A stretch of 64,000 nucleotides of DNA from an uncultured Paracoccaceae bacterium (GCA_947499725.1 CANMPK010000001.1:1116001-1180000), one strand, 5' to 3'; numbered from the stretch's first letter, positions 44,137-54,118 are shown. Notes: generated by a model from the sequence alone, not told the origin. Made by a program: numbers and translations.

Positions 44137-44877
44137 ATGTTGACCCGACGCCACTTTGTGATGACCAGCACAGCGCTGTTCTCTGCTCCGATTGCCAGCT
44201 TTGCACAAGACGCGGCTGAAGCCGTGGCAACAGAGGCCCCTGCCCCAGTCATTGATCCGGTGCCGACCTCTGCGCCGCGTCCGCCACGCCCAACATCCAG
44301 CCCATCGAACTGGGCCGCTTGGGATGCGCGTGTGACGCCAGCCAATTATGTGCCAGAAACATCTAACCCTTGGGGTTTGCACAAACGCTTTTTGCCGCGT
44401 TTGGTCGAAGCCAACGCTGGCCTGACACCGGGGGACATTCACGTGGATGCGGTAGCGCGTTATTTGTACCACATTCGCGAAGATGGCATGGCGATGCGCT
44501 ATGGCGTGGCGATTGCAAAGGGCAACCTGTACGAGCCAGGCACCTATACGATCAAACGCAAAGCGAAGTGGCCAACTTGGACACCCACGCCGGCGATGAT
44601 CAAACGCGAGCCGCAGAAATATAAGCAGCACGAATATGGTATGAACGGCGGTCCAAGCAATCCGCTCGGCTCTCGTGCGCTGTATTTGTATGAAGGCAAC
44701 CGCGATACATACTTGCGCATTCACGGCTCCCCGAGCCCGCGTTCCATTGGTGGCCGCGCCAGCTCTGGCTGTGTGCGCATGGTGATGGCGCATATTATCG
44801 ATCTGTACGACAACGTTGCAAAGGGCTCGACTGCGATCCTGTACCCAACGGAAAACACAGTGACTGCGCCTAGCTAA
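44137..44877 (+). CDS. L,D-transpeptidase (YkuD/ErfK family), Tat-exported
   Basis: A 246-aa periplasmic enzyme forming 3-3 crosslinks in peptidoglycan or attaching lipoproteins to it. It starts MLTRRHFVMTSTALFSAPIA, a twin-arginine signal (Arg4-Arg5) ending near SFA-QD, then a Pro-rich segment (about 33-60) and the YkuD domain. The active site LRIHGSPSPRSIGGRASSGCVRM puts catalytic Cys at about 212. I chose the ATG at 44137 because it begins the Tat signal. A terminator follows. Confidence 0.93.
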   Translation: MLTRRHFVMTSTALFSAPIASFAQDAAEAVATEAPAPVIDPVPTSAPRPPRPTSSPSNWAAWDARVTPANYVPETSNPWGLHKRFLPRLVEANAGLTPGDIHVDAVARYLYHIREDGMAMRYGVAIAKGNLYEPGTYTIKRKAKWPTWTPTPAMIKREPQKYKQHEYGMNGGPSNPLGSRALYLYEGNRDTYLRIHGSPSPRSIGGRASSGCVRMVMAHIIDLYDNVAKGSTAILYPTENTVTAPS

Positions 44878-44897
44878 GCAGAACAAGATATCAAAAG

Positions 44898-44927
44898 AAA
44901 ACGGGGGCTTGCGGGCCCCCGTTTTTG
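44898..44927 (+). terminator. Intrinsic terminator after L,D-transpeptidase gene
   Basis: AAACGGGGGC / GCCCCCGTTT with a 6-base loop, then TTGTTTT. 20 bases past the stop. Confidence 0.85.
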
Positions 44928-44958
44928 TTTTCTGCTTTTGTTTGTGCTGGCGAAAGCC

Positions 44959-45243
44959 TTAGGCTTTGGCCGGTGTCGCTGTTTCTTCAACCTGTGTGCA
45001 GATTGGGCGCCCTTGCTTGGTGCGCAGCGGCAGGAAGGTTGTTTCGACCGGGCCGATGTGGCGGTATTCGTAGCAGCCGTCTTCGGCGTTGATGCGCACA
45101 GCCTTCAAATCTTGGTTTGGCGCGGCGATTTCGATCACGCTTTCAGAGAGGGTTGCAAACCCGCTGGCGTTGCCGCCTTCAAATTCTTCACATGCTGTTA
45201 AAGCCAATGCCGCAGCGATCAATACACTTCCGGTTTTGTACAT
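44959..45243 (-). CDS. Small lipoprotein of unknown function
   Basis: A 94-aa protein with a lipoprotein signal peptide ending in the lipobox LTAC (Cys about residue 18). The mature part has two further cysteines (DGCYEYRHIGPVETTFLPLR and RPICTQVEE). I do not recognise the family. The start at 45243 is supported by GGGGTGCAG upstream and by the signal peptide. It converges with the L,D-transpeptidase gene. An envelope location is all that can be inferred. Confidence 0.75.
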   Translation of the reverse strand: MYKTGSVLIAAALALTACEEFEGGNASGFATLSESVIEIAAPNQDLKAVRINAEDGCYEYRHIGPVETTFLPLRTKQGRPICTQVEETATPAKA

Positions 45244-45338
45244 TTCTGCACCCCATTCTTCATTCGAAATTACTATGGTGGATTCGCCGTGTCGAAACCA
45301 GTCATTCACGTCGTGTTTTAATGGTTTTCCTAAGGGTG

Positions 45339-45851
45339 TTACCCGAGTGTCTCGCCCTGTGTTTCATGGCGGGGATCCCCGAGATAGCGGATGAGCTCTT
45401 TGAACAAGATCACCCGTTCCTCTTCGGATAGGAAGCTGCCCAGTTCAACGGTGCGCCCATTGCCGGTGAGGGTGATGTATTGAGGTACTGGCCCGCTGGA
45501 CGCATGGAGTTCTGCCTTGGCCCAATAGATATTGCACTGCCACGTGCTGGGTTTGCCGCGGGCGGGTTGGTGCATCAGCGTGAGCTCGTCGCCTTCACGG
45601 GTGAGCTGTTCGCGCACATGACCGTCTTTGTAGGAGCGTTTCAGCGCGAACCAGAGCATCCAGAGCCCCACGGCAAGGAAGGGGAGCATCCACCAGAGCT
45701 GCGCTGTGCCCAGCAGCCCAAGCAGCGGCAGCGCCATCATGCCTGCGGTGATCAGGATCATGTTGCGGAACCCTTGGGGCGAGAGCGAGCGGTGCGCCGT
45801 CAGGGACAGCACTACAGGGCCGCTGGGGGTATTTGACCACGCATAGGGCAC
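45339..45851 (-). CDS. DUF2244 domain-containing membrane protein
   Basis: A 170-aa protein with two membrane helices (about 30-70), preceded by the family opening LTAHRSLSPQGFRNMILI and followed by RSYKDGHVREQLTREGDEL and a C-terminal SFLSEEERVILFKEL. These are DUF2244 features. Function unknown; in Alphaproteobacteria such genes are often near respiratory oxidase genes, as here with ctaD. It lies 4 bases after the methyltransferase gene. Confidence 0.88.
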   Translation of the reverse strand: MPYAWSNTPSGPVVLSLTAHRSLSPQGFRNMILITAGMMALPLLGLLGTAQLWWMLPFLAVGLWMLWFALKRSYKDGHVREQLTREGDELTLMHQPARGKPSTWQCNIYWAKAELHASSGPVPQYITLTGNGRTVELGSFLSEEERVILFKELIRYLGDPRHETQGETLG

Positions 45852-45855
45852 AAGG

Positions 45856-46473
45856 TTACTCCGCTGGTTTGCTGGCCATGAGGATGATCCGCCCCACGCC
45901 AGAGGGTTCGTACATGGTGATAGATATATCGCCTAGGCCGTGGCTTTCTAGGATCTGGGTGTATTCCTCATGAGAGAGTGATCCGTGGTAAACAGTTTCG
46001 CCATAGACGTTGCCCGTGATTTGCCCTTCGCCATCGCCGATGGTGAGCAACAGGCGCCCGTTTGGGCGCAAGGCTGCGGCGAGTATGGGCAGGGTTTGGC
46101 GTTGTTCTTGTGGGGTGAGGTGAAAGAACCCATCCCAGCTGAGGATAGCGCTGTAGGTTTCTGTGAGGGACATGCTGGCCATATCGGCCACCTGCCATGT
46201 GGCTTGCGGGTAATTGGCTTTGGCGATGGCGATCATCTTGGGGCTGTTGTCTAGGCCCGTGAGGCTGTGCCCTGCCCCAAGGATGTAGTCAGCCATCGGT
46301 TTGCCCGTGCCGCAGCCCAGATCCAACACAGGGCTTTCTAGGGGAAGGTCTTTTAGGAGCTTGGCGATCCAGCCCGCTTCGCCTTCGCGCGCTTTGCGGC
46401 CTGTGTCCCAATCCTGGGCTTTACGATCATAGGCCGCTTGGGTGCCCTGCTTGATGTGAGCAAAGTCGGTCAT
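45856..46473 (-). CDS. Class I SAM-dependent methyltransferase
   Basis: A 205-aa methyltransferase with SAM motif I VLDLGCGTGKPMADYI, motif II region LTGLDNSPKMIAIAK and the motif of SWDGFFHLTPQEQRQTL. The substrate cannot be predicted. It is transcribed with the DUF2244 gene (4-base gap) and downstream of ctaD, separated by a hairpin. Confidence 0.88.
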   Translation of the reverse strand: MTDFAHIKQGTQAAYDRKAQDWDTGRKAREGEAGWIAKLLKDLPLESPVLDLGCGTGKPMADYILGAGHSLTGLDNSPKMIAIAKANYPQATWQVADMASMSLTETYSAILSWDGFFHLTPQEQRQTLPILAAALRPNGRLLLTIGDGEGQITGNVYGETVYHGSLSHEEYTQILESHGLGDISITMYEPSGVGRIILMASKPAE

Positions 46474-46499
46474 TGCACAAAGTCCTTGGGTGAAAAGCG

Positions 46500-46530
46500 A
46501 AAGGCCTCAGAGGGGTACTCTGAGGCCTTT
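46500..46530 (-). terminator. Hairpin, probable weak terminator after ctaD
   Basis: AAAGGCCTCAGA / TCTGAGGCCTTT, 12-bp perfect stem, 22 bases beyond the ctaD stop. The T-run on the minus strand is interrupted, so termination may be partial. Confidence 0.55.
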
Positions 46531-46552
46531 GCGGTGTCTGTGTCAGACGGGA

Positions 46553-48232
46553 TTAGTGCGCAGTGCCTTTGTCCCAGTCTTCCTGCTTTGGCAGGATTTC
46601 AAACGTATGCTCTGGTGGTGGGCACGGAAGTGTCCATTCCAGTGTGTCCGCATATTCGTTCCAGTAGTTGTTCTCGGTCACTTTCTTACCGCGGAAGGCC
46701 GCGTAGAACATGATGCCGAAGAACAGCAGGAAGGACGCAAAGGACAGGAACGCACCGTAGGAGCTGATCTTGTTCCAGTATGCGAACGCTTCTGGGTAGT
46801 CGATGTAACGACGTGGCATACCCTGACGACCCAAGAAGTGCTGTGGGAAGAAGGTCAGGTTGGCGCCGATGAAGAACATCCAGAAGTGAACGTGCGCTGC
46901 CACTTCAGGGTAATGACGGCCTGTCATTTTACCGAAGTAGAAGTAGATGCCCGCGAAGATCGCAAAGACCGCACCCAGAGACATCACGTAGTGGAAGTGT
47001 GCCACAACGTAGTATGTGTCGTGGTATGCACGGTCTACGCCCGCTTGGGACAGTACGATGCCGGTCACGCCGCCTGCTGTGAACAGGAACAGGAAACCGA
47101 ATGCGAACATCATAGGTGCTTTGAACTCGATAGAGCCGCCCCACATTGTCGCGATCCAAGAGAAGATCTTAACCCCAGTTGGGATCGCAATCGTCATGGT
47201 GGCCAGCATGAAGTATGTTTGCTGTGTCAGGGACATACCCGCTGTGTACATGTGGTGTGCCCAAACAACGAAGCCCAGACCACCAATCGCGATGATCGCC
47301 CAAACCATTGGCAGGTAGCCGAAGACTGGCTTGCGTGCGAATGTTGCAATCACGTGAGAGATGATGCCGAAGCCCGGCAGGATCACGATGTAAACTTCTG
47401 GGTGACCGAAGAACCACAGGATGTGCTGGTACAGGATCGGATCGCCGCCGCCGGCAGGATCGAAGAAGGTTGTACCGAAGTTACGGTCTGTCAGCAGCAT
47501 GGTGATCGCGCCAGCCAGAACTGGCAGGGCCAGAAGGATCAGCCAGCCTGTCACGAAGACGGACCATGCAAACAGAGGCACCTTGAACAGTGTCATGCCT
47601 GGGGCACGCATGTTCAGGAAGGTTGTGATGATGTTGATCGCACCCAAGATGGAAGAGGCACCAGAGACGTGTACCGCGAAGATCGCGAGGTCCATGGACA
47701 TGCCGCCTTCGCTGGTGGACAGCGGTGGGTACAGAACCCAGCCTACACCAGAACCGAGCTGACCGTTACCGCCTGGAGAGAACATGGACGCAACGCCCAA
47801 GGTCACACCAGCAACATACAGCCAGAAAGACAGGTTGTTCATACGTGGGAACGCCATATCCGGCGCGCCGATCTGCAATGGCATGAAGAAGTTACCAAAG
47901 CCGCCGAACAGCGCAGGGATAACCACGAAGAACATCATCAAGACACCGTGGTAGGTGATGAATACGTTCCAGAGGTGACCGTTTGGTGTACAGCCTTCTG
48001 TTGTGGCGTTCAGCTGCAGGAAGCGCTGACCCTCTTGGCACATGTATTGTACGCCTGGTTCCATCAACTCGAGGCGCATGCCTACAGTCAATGCAACGGC
48101 GATCAAGCCAACAAATGCTGATACGATAAGGTAGAGAAGACCGATGTCTTTATGGTTCGTGGACATAAACCAACGGGTAAAGAAACCGCGGTTGTCCTCG
48201 TGTTCGTGGCCGTGAATGGCTGCGTCTGCCAT
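46553..48232 (-). CDS. ctaD: Cytochrome c oxidase subunit I (aa3-type)
   Basis: Catalytic subunit of the proton-pumping haem-copper oxidase in the inner membrane, 559 aa with about 12 helices. The Cu-B His and crosslinked Tyr are in [15 protein letters not shown]; the paired Cu-B His in WAHHMYTAG; the K-pathway Lys in [15 protein letters not shown]; the haem a3 and a ligands in [12 protein letters not shown] chose the ATG at 48232, after AGGAGG. The other cox genes (ctaB, C, E, G) are not in the window, as in Rhodobacterales where ctaD stands apart. Confidence 0.98.
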   Translation of the reverse strand: MADAAIHGHEHEDNRGFFTRWFMSTNHKDIGLLYLIVSAFVGLIAVALTVGMRLELMEPGVQYMCQEGQRFLQLNATTEGCTPNGHLWNVFITYHGVLMMFFVVIPALFGGFGNFFMPLQIGAPDMAFPRMNNLSFWLYVAGVTLGVASMFSPGGNGQLGSGVGWVLYPPLSTSEGGMSMDLAIFAVHVSGASSILGAINIITTFLNMRAPGMTLFKVPLFAWSVFVTGWLILLALPVLAGAITMLLTDRNFGTTFFDPAGGGDPILYQHILWFFGHPEVYIVILPGFGIISHVIATFARKPVFGYLPMVWAIIAIGGLGFVVWAHHMYTAGMSLTQQTYFMLATMTIAIPTGVKIFSWIATMWGGSIEFKAPMMFAFGFLFLFTAGGVTGIVLSQAGVDRAYHDTYYVVAHFHYVMSLGAVFAIFAGIYFYFGKMTGRHYPEVAAHVHFWMFFIGANLTFFPQHFLGRQGMPRRYIDYPEAFAYWNKISSYGAFLSFASFLLFFGIMFYAAFRGKKVTENNYWNEYADTLEWTLPCPPPEHTFEILPKQEDWDKGTAH

Positions 48233-48469
48233 GCCTCGCCTCCTGTTGAAGTGCATGAGTGGCGCAAGAGTCACCTCTTGCGCGGATTCCTGCACGTTTT
48301 AGTGTGCCAAACGCGGCGCGGCAATGACCGTATTTGACGCAGACAAAGAAAAAATGACGCGCCCCACTGAAAATTCGCTGAATTTACAAGAAAATTGGGA
48401 AAGCCCCCCTTTGTTTTCAGGGAGTTGCATCATTTTTTCCAAAGACAATTTGCCGCTTGGAAATTTCAT

Positions 48470-50068
48470 TTAAATTAATTCGACCTGTTTGAGCGACTTC
48501 ATCAGAGGCGCAAGCTGGGTCTCGTAGGTTTTCCACGCGGCATCACTGCCGCTGTAGATTGGTTGCGTGACCTGCCCCGCGCTGGAGGTGCGCACGTGGG
48601 TTTTTGCTTTTTCAGGGCTCATCAAATCATCATGCCAATCGATTCCGGCCCCTTTTGCCAAGGCGCGGGTGGCATTCGCTTGGTCGGTGACCAGATCCGC
48701 ATAGTTGAGATCAAACAGATAATCCGCGCAGATGCTGCGCCAATGGGTCATCAGCTCTCGGTGAAGCACCATATATTTGGCGATGCTGTCAAAGTCATAG
48801 ATGAAATCATGCATGCCTTTGCGGAAGGTATTGCGATAGAGCGACCACGCCACCGCCCGAAGATCGCGGTTCATGTGAATGATCCGCGCCTCTGGCAAGG
48901 CCGTCGCGATAAAGCCCATCCACGCGTAGTTCAGTGGCATTTTATCGATTTGAATGGTGCTGCCATCGCTGATGCTGGCGTAGTTTTCCAGAAGCTGCGC
49001 GCGCAGGATCTCGAAATCTTTCTGCGTCCAGATTTGCTGTTTGCGGGTCTGGATATCCATCAAGCGTTCGATGACTGCTTCACGTACAAAGACCTGCTCG
49101 CCGCAAGCTTGGGTGTCTGGCGCGCGGGATAGGATGCGTTCGGCCAAGGTGGTGCCAGAACGTGGCAGGCCGGTGATAAACACGAAGGGCGGTGCCGCTT
49201 GCGTGTCTGGGCGTGTGATGGGGTTGGGGAAAGTGGCCTTGGCAAACCCTGCCAATTCCAGATCAGCGCGCAGGTTATACGGGTGTTTCTGGGCTGAGAG
49301 CTTGTTGCCATGCGCCAAAAAGGCAAACGCCTCGTCGTGTTCCTTAAGGCTGTGCAGCGCTTCGAACATGCCAAAGTGGATTGGGGCGCTGTCTGGATTA
49401 TCTTTACCGATCGAGGCAATCGCCTGCCGCATCTGGGTGATATGTGGATCGTTTGGTTTATACGTGTGCACCGCTGCCATGTTCACGTGAATGGCGCCAT
49501 CTTTCGGGCGACTGCGCAGGCTTTCTTGAAAATGCTGTGCGGCTTTGGTTTTGTCACCTTGCGAGCGGGCCACAAGCCCGAGGTTGCGTTGCGCGATGGC
49601 GTTGTCTGGGGCTTGTTTGAGAACCTGTTCAGACACGGCTTTGGAGGCTTCGGCGTCGCCGATTTCGTGCAAAGCCCGCCCTTTCAGGTTCAGGCTTTCA
49701 ATGTCGTTTGAATTGCGCGCGATTAAGCTATCGGCGATGCCGAGGGCCGCATTGAAATCGGAGAGCTCGACCAAACAGGCGCCAAGGGCGTATTGGATTT
49801 GCGGGATATCCGGCGCGAGGGCGGCGGCGGCTTCGAGGTTGGCCCGGGCGGCGTGCCAGTCTTGGCTGCGCTCGGCCTCTTGGGCGGCTTCTAGCAGGCT
49901 TGGTGTGGCCTTGCTGCGCAGGTCTGCAAAGGTTTGCTGGGCGCGTTTGTTCTTGGGGAACTTATCCAGCACCCGTTGGCACAAGGATTGCGCCGCCAGC
50001 CAGTCTTGCTTTTTGACGGCCTGCCGCGCTTGGGTCAGAGTTTTATCCACTGAGAGAGCTGCGGCCAT
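48470..50068 (-). CDS. TPR repeat-containing sulfotransferase family protein
   Basis: A 532-aa protein. The N-terminal half has tetratricopeptide repeats (e.g. DWHAARANLEAAAALAPDIPQIQYALGACL). The C-terminal half is a sulfotransferase with the PAPS 5'-phosphosulfate loop VFITGLPRSGTTLAERILSR and a later RDLRAVAWSLYRNTF (3'-phosphate side). The substrate is unknown; such proteins occur in surface glycan contexts but this gene is isolated. I chose the ATG at 50068 (MAAALSV). Confidence 0.9.
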   Translation of the reverse strand: MAAALSVDKTLTQARQAVKKQDWLAAQSLCQRVLDKFPKNKRAQQTFADLRSKATPSLLEAAQEAERSQDWHAARANLEAAAALAPDIPQIQYALGACLVELSDFNAALGIADSLIARNSNDIESLNLKGRALHEIGDAEASKAVSEQVLKQAPDNAIAQRNLGLVARSQGDKTKAAQHFQESLRSRPKDGAIHVNMAAVHTYKPNDPHITQMRQAIASIGKDNPDSAPIHFGMFEALHSLKEHDEAFAFLAHGNKLSAQKHPYNLRADLELAGFAKATFPNPITRPDTQAAPPFVFITGLPRSGTTLAERILSRAPDTQACGEQVFVREAVIERLMDIQTRKQQIWTQKDFEILRAQLLENYASISDGSTIQIDKMPLNYAWMGFIATALPEARIIHMNRDLRAVAWSLYRNTFRKGMHDFIYDFDSIAKYMVLHRELMTHWRSICADYLFDLNYADLVTDQANATRALAKGAGIDWHDDLMSPEKAKTHVRTSSAGQVTQPIYSGSDAAWKTYETQLAPLMKSLKQVELI

Positions 50069-50164
50069 GGGGTATCCTTGCAAGGTATTATTGGATTTCT
50101 CCTAGAATAAATCAGCCCCCCGCCCCGTCAACAAAGATTGGTTAAACGCTAAGTTAAAGAAATA

Positions 50165-50202
50165 AAGAAAAACCCCATGCATTTGGGGGTGCATGGGGTT
50201 TG
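50165..50202 (-). terminator. Intrinsic terminator after cytochrome c gene
   Basis: AACCCCATGCA / TGCATGGGGTT with an 8-base loop and a T-rich tail on the minus strand. Confidence 0.8.
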
Positions 50203-50224
50203 TATTCTTGGTGTTTCAGCCGGT

Positions 50225-50668
50225 TTATTCGGTGGCTGTGGTCTCATCAGCCGCTTCAGGCGCGGCGGAGAATGTGGCCAAATAGGCTGCCACGTCTGCT
50301 CCGCCCTTGTTGAGCTTGAAGGTCATGCGGGTTTTGCCGTCGGTGCCTTGGGTTTTCAGATAGCCGCGTGGATCAGCGGCGAATTCGGCAATTTTGGCTT
50401 CATCCCAGACGAACCCTGCTTCGTTCAGCGCCATCAAAGATTTGGTGTAGCGGAAATCGGCGCTGCCGGCGGTTGCGCCTACGATGCCATATAGGTTCGG
50501 GCCCGTGCGTCCGCCTTTGACGATCACGTTTCCATCAGTATCTGCAATCGTGTGGCAAGAGCGGCATTTGCCAAAGACCTTGGCGCCCGCTTCGGCATCG
50601 CCTTCGGCGAAGGCTGGCAGGGCTGTGACGCAAAAGACTGTGGCGAGTGCTGTGCTAAGTCGTTTCAT
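50225..50668 (-). CDS. Cytochrome c family protein (c2/c550-like)
   Basis: A 147-aa periplasmic cytochrome with a signal peptide (about 1-21, ending AFA-EG). The haem site is CRSCH (Cys35, Cys38, His39), and the likely sixth ligand is Met115 in KTRMTFKL. The size and the insertions match class I c2/c550 cytochromes of Rhodobacter and Paracoccus, which carry electrons from bc1 to oxidases. I chose the ATG at 50668, as it begins the signal peptide. It has its own terminator. Confidence 0.92.
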   Translation of the reverse strand: MKRLSTALATVFCVTALPAFAEGDAEAGAKVFGKCRSCHTIADTDGNVIVKGGRTGPNLYGIVGATAGSADFRYTKSLMALNEAGFVWDEAKIAEFAADPRGYLKTQGTDGKTRMTFKLNKGGADVAAYLATFSAAPEAADETTATE

Positions 50669-50755
50669 AGTGTCCTCATGGATCAGCGCGTTCAAGGCAG
50701 AGGTAATGCAGTGCGCGCACGGTTCCAATGGACAAATTGGCGCGGGGCGATGACA

Positions 50756-51412
50756 TCAGAGTGATTGCCCAAAAACCTCGCCGAATGCCTTTTGTAGCGC
50801 CACATCAACGTCATCCATGGTGACCGGTAGGCCGAGATCAACCAATGAGGTCACCCCGTGTTCGGTGATGCCGCAGGGGACGATGCCGGTGAAATGTTCA
50901 AGATCCGGTTCGACGTTGATGGAAATGCCATGAAAACTGACCCACTTGCGCAGACGAATACCGATGGCCGCGACTTTGTCTTCGGCGTCTGCTCCGGTGA
51001 TGGTTTTCGGCTTGTCGTTGCGCACAACCCAAACGCCCACGCGACCATCGCGGATTTCGCCTTTGATGTTGAATTGGTCCAGCGTTTCAATCACCCATTT
51101 TTCCAGATCACGCACAAAGCAGCGCACGTCTTTGCCGCGTTTGGCCACATCGAGCATCACATAAGCGACGCGCTGGCCCGGGCCGTGGTAGGTGTACTGC
51201 CCGCCGCGTTTGGTATCGTAGACCGGAAAACGATCAGGGTCGGTCAGGTCTTCAACCTTGGCAGAGGTGCCAGCGGTGTAAAGCGGTGGGTGTTCAACCA
51301 GCCAGATGCATTCTTTGGCCTCGCCTGCGTGAATCGCGGCGGCGCGGGTCTCCATAAAAGAAACCGCTTCGTCATAGTCGGTCAGCCCGTTGCTGATGAT
51401 CCATTCAACCAT
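50756..51412 (-). CDS. lipB: Octanoyl-[acyl carrier protein]:protein octanoyltransferase
   Basis: LipB moves octanoyl groups from acyl carrier protein to lipoyl domains, the first step of lipoate cofactor synthesis. The 218-aa protein has the family blocks [35 protein letters not shown], the catalytic Lys in [17 protein letters not shown], and the Cys in [14 protein letters not shown] chose the ATG at 51412, which begins MVEWIIS as in homologues. It starts 2 bases after the LytTR regulator stop, so the two are probably co-transcribed. Confidence 0.96.
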   Translation of the reverse strand: MVEWIISNGLTDYDEAVSFMETRAAAIHAGEAKECIWLVEHPPLYTAGTSAKVEDLTDPDRFPVYDTKRGGQYTYHGPGQRVAYVMLDVAKRGKDVRCFVRDLEKWVIETLDQFNIKGEIRDGRVGVWVVRNDKPKTITGADAEDKVAAIGIRLRKWVSFHGISINVEPDLEHFTGIVPCGITEHGVTSLVDLGLPVTMDDVDVALQKAFGEVFGQSL

Positions 51413-51414
51413 AT

Positions 51415-52197
51415 TTATCCGGGGAGGACCCCCGCCTCTTTCAGAGCTGGTACATAGGTTCGGCTGGCAGGAATGTCCTGTCCAGAGCTGAGGGTCAAGA
51501 TGGCTTTTGCCCCGTCGCGTTTGGCGGCGGTGATGTGATCGAGCGCCACCCAATGCGAGCGATGCACCTGCATGCCCTTTGTGTCGCCCACTTCGTCCAT
51601 CGCATCAGATAGGCGCATCAGCAGCAGTTCTTGGCCGTTGGTGGTGGTCACCTGCACATAGTGATCGCTGACAGACATCGCCACAAGCGCCCCGCGCTTT
51701 TCGAGGGGCAAGCGGCGCAGGATGGCGGGTGGTTGCGGTGCGGCTTCTTCGGTTTTGCCACCTGCGTGGCGTTTGAAATAGACAATGCCGCAGGTGATGA
51801 TCGTAGAGATCACAACCACATTCACCCCAAGGCCCAACATGCCTTTGATCGCTTCTGGCGGTAGATCAAAGAGCGCGATGTTGATCAGCATCAGAGCTGC
51901 GAAGATCGAAAGCCCCGTGCACAGCCCTGCCCCAATGGTGGCGGGCCATTCTGGCAAGCCCAGACGCGACAGCAGGGCATTTACGAAGGTCGCCACAAAG
52001 CTGCCAAGGAAATAAAAGAGCGCACAAAGCGCCGCCCAATAGATGACGCGCGGCACAGTCTGCATGACTTCTGACGTTTGGAACGGACCAGACAGGCCAA
52101 GCACCACACCAATCCCCAAAAGCCCAATGAGTTTGGTTTTATTGGCAAAACTCTGTTGCACTTCGCGCTTCGCAAGCTGCAGGGGCGTGTCGTTCAC
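51415..52197 (-). CDS. Membrane-anchored LytTR-domain transcriptional regulator
   Basis: A 260-aa protein with four predicted membrane helices (about 24-140) and a C-terminal LytTR DNA-binding domain (about 165-258): [33 protein letters not shown]...[12 protein letters not shown]. Membrane LytTR proteins usually form small regulatory units, often with a membrane inhibitor; none is adjacent. It lies 2 bases before lipB. Its targets are unknown. Confidence 0.88.
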   Translation of the reverse strand: MNDTPLQLAKREVQQSFANKTKLIGLLGIGVVLGLSGPFQTSEVMQTVPRVIYWAALCALFYFLGSFVATFVNALLSRLGLPEWPATIGAGLCTGLSIFAALMLINIALFDLPPEAIKGMLGLGVNVVVISTIITCGIVYFKRHAGGKTEEAAPQPPAILRRLPLEKRGALVAMSVSDHYVQVTTTNGQELLLMRLSDAMDEVGDTKGMQVHRSHWVALDHITAAKRDGAKAILTLSSGQDIPASRTYVPALKEAGVLPG

Positions 52198-52304
52198 GTA
52201 GACCTCCGACCATTTACGTCATTGTACTAGAGACGGGTCTGACAGCGGTGCAGATGTTTTTCAACGATTAATTGAACGCTTCTTTGCAGACCGGAGACAG
52301 ACCT

Positions 52305-52832
52305 ATGGATAGCCTAGCCACCCTCGCCCAAGCCGACTTTGCCGTACAGTTGCATGTTGTCTGTGCCTTGGTCTCGATTGGAATGCTGCCTTTTGTGATG
52401 TGGCGCAAAACGCGGGATCGGATGCATAAGATCATGGGCTATACATGGGCGGTTGCGATGGCAGGCACAGCGCTGTCGTCTTTTGCGATATCCAATTTCG
52501 GCATGGTTGGCCCGTTTAGCCCGCTGCATGCTTTGGCTGTTCTGACTTTGTGGACGCTGTACAGCACGATCCGCGCTGCGATCCGCCGCGATATCAAGCG
52601 CCATAAGACGGGGCTGCGGAATTTGGCGACTTACGGTTTAGGCATTCCGATGGTGCTGAATTTCCTGCCAGAGCGCCTGTTCACCCGCGCTTTCTTTGAG
52701 GGCAACGGTTGGCCGGCGCTTTGGGCCTCGGCGGTGATTGTGGCGCTGATTGTCTTGTGGCGGCTTTGGGTGCGTGAGGATCGCCCTATGCAGAAAGTTC
52801 TGGCGCGGTTGCCGGTGTTGCGCAGCGTTTAA
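52305..52832 (+). CDS. DUF2306 domain-containing membrane protein
   Basis: A 175-aa membrane protein with four or more helices. The His residues in LHVVCALVSIGMLPFVMW, RMHKIMGYTWAVAMA and PLHALAVLTLW, and RRDIKRHKTGLRNLATYGLG, match DUF2306. The His placement resembles cytochrome b561-type folds, but haem binding is not shown. I chose the ATG at 52305; the frame is open upstream to 52272. It is divergent from the LytTR gene and ends in a terminator. Confidence 0.82.
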   Translation: MDSLATLAQADFAVQLHVVCALVSIGMLPFVMWRKTRDRMHKIMGYTWAVAMAGTALSSFAISNFGMVGPFSPLHALAVLTLWTLYSTIRAAIRRDIKRHKTGLRNLATYGLGIPMVLNFLPERLFTRAFFEGNGWPALWASAVIVALIVLWRLWVREDRPMQKVLARLPVLRSV

Positions 52833-52853
52833 ACGGTTGGCTTAGAACTTTCG

Positions 52854-52891
52854 AAAGCGGCGCTTGGTTTTTCCAAGCGTCGTTTCATTTT
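52854..52891 (+). terminator. Intrinsic terminator after DUF2306 gene
   Basis: A 13-bp stem with two G-U pairs (AAGCGGCGCTTGG / CCAAGCGTCGTTT), TTTTT loop, T-rich tail. Confidence 0.75.
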
Positions 52892-52942
52892 ATACTTTTC
52901 ATCCGTTTTGCGGTTCGCTATAGACCGCTTCACCAGTCATGT

Positions 52943-53029
52943 GCGGTCGTGGCGGAATTGGTAGACGCGCAACGTTGAGGTCGTTGTTCTTTAACCGGAG
53001 TGGAAGTTCGAGTCTTCTCGACCGCACCA
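52943..53029 (+). tRNA. tRNA-Leu (anticodon GAG)
   Basis: Acceptor arms GCGGTCG / CGACCGC, discriminator A and encoded CCA. D-arm GGCGGAATTGGTAGACGC, anticodon stem CAACG/CGTTG around TTGAGGT (anticodon GAG), long variable arm and T-arm GTTCGAGTC. 87 bases. Reads CUC and CUU. Confidence 0.95.
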
Positions 53030-53116
53030 TTTACCCCCCTGAAAATTTGTTCTGCGGCTTGCGGCTTTAATGCCGCTTTTGGCGTTCAACTATGGGCGGC
53101 AACCCGTTGATCAGAC

Positions 53117-53150
53117 ACAAAAAAGCCGAGCCCTTTCTGGCCCGGCTTTT
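53117..53150 (-). terminator. Intrinsic terminator after transaldolase gene
   Basis: AAAAGCCG / CGGCTTTT stem with an inner GCC/GGC pair set and a T-run on the minus strand. Confidence 0.75.
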
Positions 53151-53170
53151 GAGATTTCTTGAGCGAAGAT

Positions 53171-54118
53171 TTAGCCCGCCATACGTTCCTGAACCATGCG
53201 GATCAGGGTTTGGTGATCTTTGTCGAAGTTACGGATGCCTTCGGCCAGCTTCTCTGTCGCCATTGGGTTGGCGTTCAGCTGCCAGCGGAATGTGGCCTCG
53301 TCCATTGTCACTGGAGCAACGCCAGTTGCGTTGTCAGCAGACAGAACGCGGGGCAGTTCGGCCTCTTCAGCTTGCAGGGCTTCCAGCAGTTTTGGCGCGA
53401 TGGTCAGGTTATCGCAGCCCGCCAAGGCTTTGATCTGGTCTGTGCTGCGGAAGGATGCGCCCATGACGATCGTGTCGATCTTGTTGGACTTGTAGTAGTC
53501 GTAGATGCCGCGCACGGATAGAACGCCTGGATCTTCGTCTGGGGCGTAGTGATCGCGGCCCTCGGCCTTTTTGTACCAATCAGTGATACGACCCACGAAT
53601 GGGGAGATCAGGTAAGCGCCCGCATCAGCACAGGCCACGGCTTGTGCGTGTTCAAAGAGCAGCGTCAGGTTACAGTCGATCCCCTCGCCTTGCAGGATTT
53701 CTGCGGCGCGGATGCCTTCCCATGTGGAGGCCAGTTTGATCAGAACGCGGTTCTTGTCGATGCCGCGCTCTGCGTAATCAGCGATGATGGCACGGGCCAG
53801 ATCGACGGATGCCGCAGTGTTGAAGGACAGGTTTGCATCCACTTCTGTGGAGATACGACCCGGGATCAAGCCTGCCAGACGTGCGCCGACGGCCACGGTG
53901 AGTGTATCCACAACACCTTTGGCATCTTTGCCGGACTTCTTGCCTGCCTCGATTTCAGCTTGCACCAGCTCTTCGGAAGCTTCGTCTTTCAGGGCGGCCA
54001 ACACCAAAGATGGGTTGGTTGTGCAATCCACAGGGTTCCAGGCCTTTACGGCATCAACGTCACCAGTGTCAGCGACCACGGTGGTCATTTCGCGGAGTTG
54101 TTCGAGAACGGTGCTCAT
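53171..54118 (-). CDS. tal: Transaldolase
   Basis: Transfers a dihydroxyacetone unit between sugar phosphates in the non-oxidative pentose phosphate pathway. The 315-aa, TalB-type protein has the catalytic Asp31 in the family motif DCTTNPSLV (usual form DATTNPSL), the Schiff-base Lys128 in [14 protein letters not shown], and [20 protein letters not shown] chose the ATG at 54118 (MSTVLEQL), the family start. It stands alone with a terminator, next to the surface polysaccharide cluster. Confidence 0.96.
   Translation of the reverse strand: MSTVLEQLREMTTVVADTGDVDAVKAWNPVDCTTNPSLVLAALKDEASEELVQAEIEAGKKSGKDAKGVVDTLTVAVGARLAGLIPGRISTEVDANLSFNTAASVDLARAIIADYAERGIDKNRVLIKLASTWEGIRAAEILQGEGIDCNLTLLFEHAQAVACADAGAYLISPFVGRITDWYKKAEGRDHYAPDEDPGVLSVRGIYDYYKSNKIDTIVMGASFRSTDQIKALAGCDNLTIAPKLLEALQAEEAELPRVLSADNATGVAPVTMDEATFRWQLNANPMATEKLAEGIRNFDKDHQTLIRMVQERMAG

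Noticed and set aside
45235-45250. Fourth copy of the GTACATTTC repeat
   Set aside because: The match lies in the start codons of the small lipoprotein (ATG TAC AAA) and lacks the second block, so it is a coincidence.
46490-48121. Long plus-strand open frame of 543 codons opposite ctaD
   Set aside because: It is the shadow of the highly conserved ctaD gene; its Cys/His/Glu-rich translation has no domain.
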